Positions 55,851 to 64,000 of a stretch of DNA of 64,000 nt are shown piece after piece (the stretch's first letter is position 1; each line of letters starts with the position of its first letter). The notes under the pieces were generated by a model. That model made no database searches. It had not been told where the DNA came from and saw only the letters and a program-made list of their open reading frames with translations. Origin of the DNA: Gymnopus androsaceus JB14 (Eukaryota > Basidiomycota > Agaricomycetes > Agaricales > Omphalotaceae). The position numbers and the translations under genes are program-made. The stretch covers positions 94,090-158,089 of the forward strand of contig ML769545.1 of assembly GCA_009733575.1 (NCBI GenBank). Direction: 5' to 3'.

Positions 55851-56127
55851 TCGCACTCTTCATGATGCAGAAATCAAGCAGGCCTTCAAGGAAGAGCTCA
55901 AGACTCCTTTCCAAATCACTCACCAGGAGCACATTGAGTGCATTCGACAGCTACAGGAAGTCAGCAAGCACACCTCCAGTGAGATCTTCATCTAGCAATT
56001 TGTCTCCCAACAACTTAATCTTATATTGGTTTTGCTTTAGCCTTGCAGGAGCTTGAGCAAGCTTGCACAAAGGCTCAGTATGCACTTGAAGACATTGAAG
56101 AAGACCTCGAGGAAGCTTATGAAAAGG
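55820..56127 (+). pseudogene. 5' part of an unassigned coiled-coil gene, cut by the copia insertion
   Basis: The exon to 55978 reads EIKQAFKEELKTPFQITHQE. A 62-nt intron (55979-56040) and then an exon from 56041 follow, reading LQELEQACTKAQYALEDIEE with further Glu-rich sequence. The reading stops at the LTR start. The sequence resumes after the element with EKANTTL (61191-61210), a 50-nt intron to 61260, and EGLAK from 61261. The helix-forming, Glu/Gln-rich text suggests a coiled coil; no known family. It lies very close to, and opposite, the minus-strand gene at 53990-55850. Confidence 0.55.
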
Positions 56128-56454
56128 TGTTAAATGTTGACAGGCATTTAGTGTGGTGTCGTATGTTTGGTTTGAGTTTTCTTATTCGGTTCTATGTTCT
56201 TATTTGGTATTTGTTTGTTTGTTTACCGACGTGCTGTTTCCCGTACTATATAAACCTTGGCATGTCGATTCCTCGGTTCCCTCAGTTCCATCATCTCGAA
56301 CTGAGGGTAAGCTTCCTCTTTATTGTTCGTTATACTTCGCTGACTTTACCTATAGCCCTCGTTGTACTCACGTAGTCTATAGGTAAATATAAAGAGTTCC
56401 ATCATCTCAGACTGAGGCCCTTGTTGTACTCACATAATCTATAGGAATTTCACA
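56128..56454 (+). repeat. 5' LTR of the copia element
   Basis: 327 bp, TG...CA ends. It contains CCGTACTATATAAACC, a TATA-containing promoter core, at about 56238-56253. Inside it, CGTTGTACTCACGTAGTCTA-like sequence is doubled, as it is in the 3' LTR. Confidence 0.88.
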
Positions 56455-56579
56455 GATTTGCAGTCAGAATCGCCATTCTGCATCTTGCCAATAGACTATT
56501 AGGTTTACCTTCACTGCCTCACCATTGTCGAAACTCTTTATTCTCGCCGTTGTTGAGATTTATCCTTATCCTTTCCATC

Positions 56580-57385
56580 ATGAGCTCCACGCTGTCCAGC
56601 CAACTGCCATCTCTTATTTCGTTCCCCAAAGAAAAGCAACTGAAGGGTGCTTTGAACTGGGCCACTTTCTGTGATCACATCAAGAGTGTTGCCCGTTCCT
56701 ATGGAATGACTGGCTATCTCCTCGGATCCATTATCTGTCCTGCACAAAACGCTGCTCCCGCTGTTCTCGCTGCTGGTACTGCTCAATCTGCTGTTGTTGT
56801 TGTTGTTGTTGTTGTTCCTGTTGCCACTCCCGTTAACTCGCCAAATCCTTCTGATCAGGAATGGGAGCTTCGTGATGGTCACCTTGCTGGTATCATCTAC
56901 CAGAATATTTACGACCCCCATTCGATAAATCTTGGTGCTGAACTTACAGCAAACCAGATGTGGACAAAGTTGATGGGCGAAGTATGAGAAACAGAGTGCA
57001 GCAAACCGGACTCTTGCCACGGAGCGTCTTTGTCAACTCAAGTACGTTGAGGGCACCGCCTTTCGAGAAGCATTTTGGTGCACTAGAGGCTCTACGTCAG
57101 GATGCGTCTGACACTGGTTGCATGGTTACCAATGATGCAGCTTCGCAGATACTTCCTTAGTTCCTTGCCGATCCCTTCCCATCTCTGGATTATCCAAAAT
57201 CATGGCTCGCGCACGTATAAAGAAATCAAGCAGTTCCTTGAAGAATACAACGTTCAACTCCGTCTTGCCTCAGGTTTCAAGTCTGATGGATTGTCCGCTC
57301 TCACCACTGGTTATGAATACTAGCTATGCCAGGAAACCTTTCATTATGCGAAAATTGCAAGCATTCTGGGCACAGTCAGAAGCAA
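56580..57385 (+). pseudogene. Copia gag region with zinc knuckle
   Basis: The N-terminal frame (SFPKEKQLKGALNWATFCDH) runs to 56987 and resembles copia Gag/UBN2 domains. It contains a run of nine valines from GTT repeats. The frame then breaks. A CCHC knuckle, C-x2-C-x4-H-x4-C (CENCKHSGHSQKQC), is at about 57343-57384 in another frame. Gag would form the particle shell; this copy cannot make it whole. Confidence 0.75.
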
Positions 57386-58128
57386 TGCTGGTCGCCTGGT
57401 GGTGGTGCCGAGCATTGCACTCCTGCTTGGTGGAAACAAGGTGTCAATTTGAACAGGCCTGCTGCCTGCTGCCATCAATACAGATCCTTCCAGTTCCGAG
57501 CAAGTCATTGCTGCTGCTGCCACTTTCAATTTTGGATGCAGTGGTGCATTTATTACTTCAGATCATGCTATGGTACCTGACTTGAACCTCTTCAGACATA
57601 GAGGGGAAAGTTTTGCTGTGGTAAAGAATGATTTGTTATACAATACACTACCTACTGTCCTGTCTACTGTATCATCCAGTTTGTCTCCGAAATTAGATTG
57701 GATTCCCACATACATCAATAGCGCCAGCATCGGAATGGTGCATTTGTCATAAGTCCTTGTTCAGTCGAATACACTCCTGTTCGTGTGGTGGGACAGTATG
57801 GCTAAAGAAGGTGATGGTGGGCAATTCATTATTGAGGGCAGAGGGATTGTTGAAATGCACGTACAGACATCTAGTGGGACAATCAACAAGTTGTGTTTTC
57901 CTGCATTGCACACTCCTTTGCTTTCTGATGAATTTGCTCTCACTGCCAACGATGGACGTTCTGGGGTATTGAGGAACATGAGGGAGTGGTATGTTGACTG
58001 TGGCCGACAAGACTGGTAAAGTGGTGGTCGACGGGAGGTTAGCGTTTGAGAAGGCTCGCCACCGACTATACAAAGTCGATGTCGTAGATATAAGGCCACC
58101 TGTGGTGGTTAGTGTGAAGTCATGATTG

Positions 58129-58730
58129 TTGAATGTGCTGTGCTCATTGGAAATGTGGCATGTGCGGTTTGGGCATGCGGATATTAACATTGTTTGCATG
58201 ATGGCGAAGAAGAGTCTGGTTGGTGGTTTGAACATTTCGGATATGACAGTTTGCGGGAAGTGTGAAGTCTGTTTGCTAACAAAAGCTACGAGAAGGCCTT
58301 TTGATGCTGTCGTTATCCTGTCCACGGAACCTCTGGATTGTGTTAGCCTCAACTTGTGGGGGAGAGCTAGAACTACCAGTCTCGGTGGTGCTGTCTACAT
58401 GATGTTGGCATGCGATGACAGGACCGGCATCCCTTTTCCATACTTCTCTGCTATGAAGGATGCTCCAAAAATCCTTTCCCTTGTGAAGATCTTTGTGGCC
58501 ATGGCAGAAACTCAGACCGGGAGGAAAGTATGTGTATTTTGTATTGACCTCGGTCAGGAGTTTGACAACAAATGGTTCAAGGAGTTTTGTAACGAGAAGG
58601 GCATCGTTATTGAGCATGTTCCTAAAGATTCATCAGCGGCAAATGGGCAAGTTGAACAAGCTAACAGGACCATTATCAAAGGAACTCGCACCATGCTAGA
58701 GATTCGGAGCTGGACAAGAGATTCTGGGCG
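58129..58730 (+). pseudogene. Copia integrase domain
   Basis: Includes the zinc-binding H...H...C-x2-C part (HVRFGH ... CGKCEVC) and the catalytic core. The second Asp is in CIDLGQEF and the Glu in GQVEQANRT. The first catalytic Asp, usually in a DLWGP-like motif, is Asn here (LNLWGRA), so strand transfer is probably lost. A later piece (58850-59020, GYRVYDPEQKSVYLVRDVVF) is the module seen again as a fragment at 52907-53182. Confidence 0.78.
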
Positions 58731-59208
58731 GAGGCTGCTGCTGCTCAGTGTTACATATGTGGTTTCATTCCAACTATGTGCATCCTGGCCAGGTTCCATG
58801 GCAGAAGTGGAAACAATCCGACATTCTTGATGTGTCTCATTTGCAAAAGTGGGGATTGAAGGTTTGGGTGAAAGATCTGGACCGGAAAGAGGGAAAGTTA
58901 GGACGCCAAGCATGGCGTTGCTTTATGGTTGGTTACCTTGGAGCACGAGGTTACAGGGTTTATGATCCGGAACAAAAGAGTGTTTATTTGGTAAGGGACG
59001 TGGTGTTCAAGGAAGGAATGCCAAGGAGAACCCAGCAGGTCAAAACAGAATCCGCAGTAGTCGAAGAAGCTTTTGAAGATGAGCTTGTTGGTCAGGCTCC
59101 TGTTGCGGAAGTTGAGGAACGTCCACAGTCTCCAGTACACGTTCCTGAGACTCCTTGATGTTCGAGTTGAGTCTCCGTTCCTTCACCTGCACTTCTCTGC
59201 TCAATCAA

Positions 59209-60846
59209 TTACATGAGAGAGGAGGAGGGTGCCAAAACGGATGAGCTGGAATGGCCTAATATTGCTGTTTTGGCAGTGAGCGTGATGGAGGACAAACGAA
59301 GACAGAGAGAGTGCAAAGAAACGGTCCTTGTGCTGGCTAGCACTGTGAAAGGAGGTGGTGATATTGTTATCCCGTCATTGTACAAAGAGGCCATGCGTGA
59401 TCCTGAGAAATGGGTCCCTGCTATGGAAGCTGAGATAAACAGGCTCAGGGAGCGGGAGGTTTGGAAACTTGTGGACGCTCCGGAGGGCATGCATGTACTG
59501 GAAGGAATGTGGGTATACGACTTGAAGGTTGATGGGGATGGTAAGGTGTTGAAGACCAAGGCTCAATATGTTGCGAGAAGGGATATGCAGATTGCAGGCG
59601 TGGATTACGAAAAGAGTTGGTTGATGGTTGCATGTGTGGAATCAGTTTGAATGCTGATGGCGGTCATGGTGGGATTAGCACTGGAAACAAGTCAGTGGGA
59701 CTTCTCATTGGCTTACTTGAACAGGATGTTACTGGAGGATCCACCAGTGTACATGCATCAACCTACGGGTTTTGCTCAGACGGGGGAGGAGACGAAGGTT
59801 TGTCTGATGCAAAGACCCTTGTATGGGATGGTACAGGCAGGTCATATCTGGTACAATGAACTTGAGGACCAGTTCAAGAAGTTAGGCTTCAAATCCTTGC
59901 GTGCTGATCCATGCATTTGATCCCAATACGACCCTGATTCTGGTCACAGAACTATCGTATCTGTATGCACCGACAATATTTTCGCAGCTTCAATGGATAG
60001 GAAGGAGGCAGAGGATGCAATCCATGGTTTCAGGATATGGGACCTAAAGAACGTCAAGGATAAGAACGTGTTCCTTGGATTGACAATTGACTATTTACCG
60101 GATGGTTCGATTGGTGTTACACAGGCCCCATTCTTCCTCAAAGCATTCAAATATTTCAGGATTCTTGACGGCCTTCAACCGCTTTACACTCCATTCCCTC
60201 CCAGGTACTCCATCCCTGCTCCAGGAAAATGTTCAAGGGAAGATGACACATTCATGAGCAACAAGCTGTACCGGGGATTGCTGGGTTGCTGCCAATGGGG
60301 GAGTGGTTGTAGCAGACCAGATATTAGTTTCGCGTGCTCCAGGTTGGTGACTGTTCAAAACAAGCCATTCCCTGAGGACTGGGACCTTCTTATCAAGTTA
60401 TGCCGCTATATTTTGACAACGGTTCACTATGGAGTGAAGTACAAACCTACTGTTGACAAGAAGGTTACGACTGTGGGATACTCAGATGCGGATTGGGCTG
60501 GGTGCAAGGCTACTCATCATCCAACTTCCGGGTATATCTTCTTGATGAACAGTTGTCCTGTAGCTTGGGCTTTGAAGAAACAGAACTTAGTTTCTTTATT
60601 GTCAACGGAGTCCGAGTATATCACGTTGTCTGGATGTCGAGTTGGTTACAAGAAGTGGATTTGGATATGGGAGGACCAATGGGCCTACTGGTTGATAACT
60701 TTGGAGCAATTGCATTGTTGGAGATGGCCAAGGGACACAATTTGGCGAAGCACATCGACATTCGATACTTCTATATTTGGGACGCTGTCAAAGAGGGAGA
60801 AGCACTGTTGAATCATGTCAGCATTGGGTTTGGATTGGTGGTATAA
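59209..60846 (+). pseudogene. Copia reverse transcriptase and RNase H
   Basis: Frames 59213-59650, 59651-59920 and 59993-60846 follow one another with stops between. RT landmarks are EKWVPAMEAEI, SQWDFSLAYLN and CTDNIFAAS, where the usual YVDD is CTDN. RNase H shows GYSDADWAG and STESEY, with a late KHIDIRY in a shifted frame. The changed active-site aspartate and the stops mean this copy is inactive, though it could be moved by related elements. Confidence 0.8.
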
Positions 60847-60861
60847 CGATGCCAGGGGGAG

Positions 60862-61190
60862 TGTTAAATGTTGACGGGAATTTAGTGTGATGTCATGTGT
60901 TTGGTTTGAGTTTCCTTATTTGGTTATATGTTCTTATTTGGTATTTGTTTGTTTGTTTACCGACGTGCCATTTCCCGTACTATATAAACCTTGGCACGTC
61001 GATTCCTCGGTTCCCTCAGTTCCATCATCTCGAACTGAGGGTAAGCTTCCTATTTATCGTTCGTTATACTTCGCTGACTTTACCTATAGCCCTCGTTGTA
61101 CTCACGTAGTCTATAGGTAAATATAAAGAGTTCCATCATCTTGAACTGAGGCCCTTCGTTGTACTCACGTAGTCTAGTAGGAATTTCACA
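60862..61190 (+). repeat. 3' LTR of the copia element
   Basis: 329 bp, closely matching the 5' LTR. The polypurine tract is immediately upstream at about 60854-60861. Confidence 0.88.
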
Positions 61191-61271
61191 AAAGGCAAAC
61201 ACCACCCTTGGTAAGCTTTAACATCTATCTGTCTGATTGTCTCTCTAAATCTTCCTGCAGAAGGACTTGCA

Positions 61272-61420
61272 AAGACTATTGATGGGCACGAGTCCGGATC
61301 CGGGTTGACCTGGATCCACCAGACAGGTACCTGCAACCTAAAAAGGGTGACCTGTGACCTGCCCCGGATCCATGGAAAACAGGTACTTGCAGGTATACCT
61401 GCAGGTACCTGTATTTAACT
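61272..61420. repeat. Possible end of another hAT-like element, partner not found
   Basis: TATTGATGGGCACGAGTCC begins just after the exon piece of the split gene and resembles the TAGTGATGTGC end at 54322. It is followed by repeated AGGTACCTGC / GCAGGTACCT palindromic words to 61420. No matching inverted end was found downstream, so the element may be truncated or nested. Confidence 0.4.
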
Positions 61421-62560
61421 TAAATACAAATAATGTATTACAAGTGAAAAAAAAACATTATGTTGTGCAAAATGTCCAGCAAGTGCAATGAAACATTTAT
61501 TGTCAGTCTACAAGTGAATAAAGTGCCAACTAATACAGTTCTAGTATTCTTTCTAAGTTTCATTGAGTACTAATAGTTGTCTTGTATCACTAGTACTTAG
61601 TTATCAGTACTAATCCAGTATCAGCATACTAATAATACTATAACTAGCACCAGTACTGATATTGGTATCAATAAATTAATAGTAGAGTTAGCATTATTAT
61701 AATAAAACGCCAGTTACATTAGTATTTAAGCATTAATTTGCTAATGTTAATTCTACTAACAGCAATTCTATTCAGTATGTGCTAATATTAGTCCTATGTA
61801 CCTTGAAATTTGAGGGCCTGATGAAGGGCATCAAGACATATATCATGTATGGATATGTATTATGGGTAGGGATCCGCACCATACTGTATATGGTTATGGC
61901 CATCTAAAAATGACTATACAATTTGCAAAGTCTCTTCTTTATGGTACATCAGCAAAACCTGGGTGGTACAGGGTCCCACAGAACCCACAGCACCTACAGC
62001 AAGGTACCCCTCTGTACAGAACTGTGGATCTCATAGGAATGTCACCTGTCAGGGTCTTATTCAATACTGAATACTTATATTACTCATTTGAATGGTTTAC
62101 CTGACCGGCAAGAGCAGAATTGTGGCAGAAAACAATACTAAACGTGGCAGGATAATAAGATCACATTGAATACTACTAGTACAATGTACTCGGACTCTGC
62201 GCAATCTGCCACTGGTCTACACAATACCACTTGACCACTACTACCTATTATTATTACCATCTTGTTGTGAAATCCGAAGCTAAAACAAGTCATTAGATAT
62301 TGTATGAAAACCACAGGAAGGAGAACTTACAGTCCAGGTCAAGTGAGATCAGTGGGGGGAAAGAAGAGAAGTTGAACTTCACATCTCATGTGCTTGCCCC
62401 TGGTTAAATAGTGTCCAAGGTCCCCATTGCCATATCCATCAGTGAGGAATGACAGATGTCAAACGGTCAAGCAACGCTCAGCCTACAGCAACCTACAGCA
62501 ACCACTTTTGACTTTCATCAGAAACATGGCAATTTGATATTGCCTTTTTAAAAATATCAT
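61421..62560. other. AT-rich sequence without a gene
   Basis: AT-rich and CpG-poor; ACTAATA/AGTACTAAT words recur between 61550 and 61800. No coding region is supported. Confidence 0.45.
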
Positions 62561-63560
62561 GTGATCTGCGTCCGGCGCTTCCAAGGTTCCTCAGGTTCAG
62601 TCTCTGCCTCGCGATCACCACTCATTTCTGAAGCTGTGGATTGCACAAGGAGAGCAGCAAGTGTGCCAAGACCAATGGTCCAAAACCTCGAGCTCGCCGT
62701 TCTGCCCCTGCAGAGTCTAGCTCCAGTCGGACGTGTCAAGTCATTGAGCAAGGGGAGAGCGAAGGCCTGCAAAGCTGCATCTCCCTACCCGGTAATGGAA
62801 GCCAGCTCAAGTGGAGGAGAAGTGAAGGTCATGGTTCCATCATTAGGTATGTATTTTCCATTCTGTCCGGGTTTGTAATGCTTAGTTCTTCAATGCAGGT
62901 ACCGATGCGCTCGACAACTCAATGGTTGTCAATAATGGCTTCAACGCCTATCATCTGCTGCCCACTCATGTGTACGCAACATTTGGTGATGATTGAGTGA
63001 ATACACTCTTTTTGTACGCCTTTTCATGACATTCATCTACAGAACCAGTTCTCGCCCTTCCTCAGGGTCCTTTCTCCAATGTAATCAACACGCCTGTATG
63101 TCTATTTCATACCATCTTTTCCTACTTGCTGTACCGAATTCTGGTGATAGATTAAATGGCAAGTAGAAGATGAACTGAAGGCTGAATCCCAAAAGAAACT
63201 CAGCCCAACTACAACCACCACAGTGACAACCAACACGGCGGCGCGAACTATACCTTGGGCTAAACGCATAGTAGGTCCGGTTCCAGAACCACGAAGCACT
63301 GTACGCAATCTCCCTTAGTTTCTGTACTTTTTTAAAACATGAACATTGTTACAGCTCATGCACAAGAAGGGCAAGATGGTATTTCCTCTTTATAGACCCC
63401 GCAAGCGTATTTGCCTAGTCTCAGTACAGTTGAACCTCATTTCCATATTCGTTTTCCAGTCTGAACATTTGTTGCAGGTTGCAAAAGAGCCTACTATTGC
63501 TCCTCAGACAACATGGTACCTTTTGGACTGTGAATCTGATGGCTCCAAATTCTAGTCCCC
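62561..63560 (+). CDS. Unassigned multi-exon gene or gene fragment
   Basis: Coding-like pieces follow one another with introns between. 62641-62845 ends at a GTATGT donor, with a GCAG acceptor near 62900. A piece near 63050-63095 reads PQGPFSNVINTP and ends at a GTATGT donor. A piece at 63172-63315 (KWQVEDELKAESQKKLSPT, then a Thr-rich run and AKRIVGPVPEPRS) has an ATAG acceptor. A last piece near 63355-63555 ends DCESDGSKF. Phases are only partly consistent. No domain is recognised. Confidence 0.35.
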
Positions 63561-64000
63561 ATGGTGGATGCTTCACCTCCGCGTCTTGCAGGTGTTCCCG
63601 ATATCCTTATTGCTTCCTCCTCCACTACCATCGCGGCCTCTAGTAGTGGATCTACGTTGCCACTTGATTCTTGAATCACACTACTATCTATTATTTGACT
63701 ACTAAATCATCCCCATTTACATTGCTATCATTATTCTCATTTATCTATCTCATTCTTATCATCTTTGTTTTGATTCTTTTCTCATTTTTCTTATTTTCCT
63801 TTAGCCAATGTTGTATATCTTTGGATTGTACCCATATCTAACTTGTTGTATTGTATGTGAACGTACTAGAGGAATTTTCGACGTAATGATTTGTCGCCGC
63901 ACTTGTCTGCCACAGGAACTGACCTATTTTGCTCGATAGTGTGAAGGTACTTAAGTAGTTACTTACTGTAGTATTCAGAGTGGACAAGTCATACTATCTC
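63561..64000. other. Window end, no gene seen
   Basis: T-rich, low-complexity sequence (63700-63830) and short AT-rich frames. Confidence 0.45.

Larger units (their letters stand above)
56128..61190 (+). mobile_element. Ty1/copia LTR retrotransposon, 5063 bp, complete ends but decayed coding region
   Basis: LTRs at 56128-56454 and 60862-61190 both begin TGTTAAATGTTGAC and end GGAATTTCACA. AAAGG is duplicated on both sides (56123-56127, 61191-61195). A polypurine tract AGGGGGAG abuts the 3' LTR. The order gag, zinc knuckle, integrase, reverse transcriptase, RNase H is that of copia. Several stops and frame changes occur between and within the domains. The LTRs differ by substitutions and a few indels, so the insertion is not very recent. 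Confidence 0.92.

Noticed and set aside
56128..61190. Copia element as an active autonomous element
   Set aside because: Stops between and within domains and changed catalytic residues in integrase and reverse transcriptase rule out a working polyprotein as given.

Overview
The window reads as nuclear DNA of a filamentous basidiomycete, most likely an Agaricomycete. Genes are broken by many short GT-AG introns (mostly about 49-66 nt), and the families seen are typical of that group: F-box/leucine-rich proteins, a DUF6535 membrane protein, a secreted/single-pass membrane protein with a Pro/Ser-rich tail, a J-protein with an X domain, a divergent G-alpha subunit, tiny Cys-rich secreted proteins, and copia and hAT-like elements. 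Genus cannot be told from the sequence alone. Gene models were assembled by hand from reading frames and splice sites; there is no transcript evidence.

Layout. 1.6-3.7 kb: a C2H2 zinc-finger gene inside one arm of a long, diverged inverted duplication; the other arm, with a broken copy of the gene, lies at 16.1-17.7 kb. Between the arms are an F-box gene (3.9-5.6 kb, minus), a DUF2470-type gene with frame breaks (7.0-7.8 kb, minus), a single-pass membrane protein gene (10.5-13.3 kb, plus) and an F-box-like gene with a frameshift (14.3-15.3 kb, plus). 20.4-26.2 kb: three genes for the same 66-residue six-cysteine secreted protein, set in nested inverted duplications, with a strong DNA hairpin at 22.5 kb. 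27.2-35.9 kb: a 4.3-kb tandem duplication, each unit holding an F-box-like gene and a convergent J-protein gene. 36-43.4 kb: CpG-poor, with a tRNA-like sequence, a 1.7-kb element with about 340-bp terminal inverted repeats and an 8-bp target duplication, and an intact 1019-residue DUF6535 gene. 48.2-51.6 kb: a 16-exon G-alpha gene with micro-exons. 51.7-64 kb: transposon-rich, with a foldback element, a copia fragment, a gene split by a 566-bp hAT-like element, and another gene split by a 5.06-kb copia element (329-bp LTRs, AAAGG target duplication).

A recurring pattern is single-base frame disruption in otherwise well-preserved genes. The two tandem units differ mainly by one-base indels that hit different genes in each copy. 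This suggests residual consensus errors and possibly a false (haplotype) duplication as much as true gene decay, so 'pseudogene' calls below are cautious.

I found no obvious new multi-gene system. The most unusual single objects are the G-alpha subunit with altered G3 and G5 motifs and 4- and 7-nt exons, the triplicated secreted peptide locus, and the sharp CpG boundary inside the DUF6535 gene.
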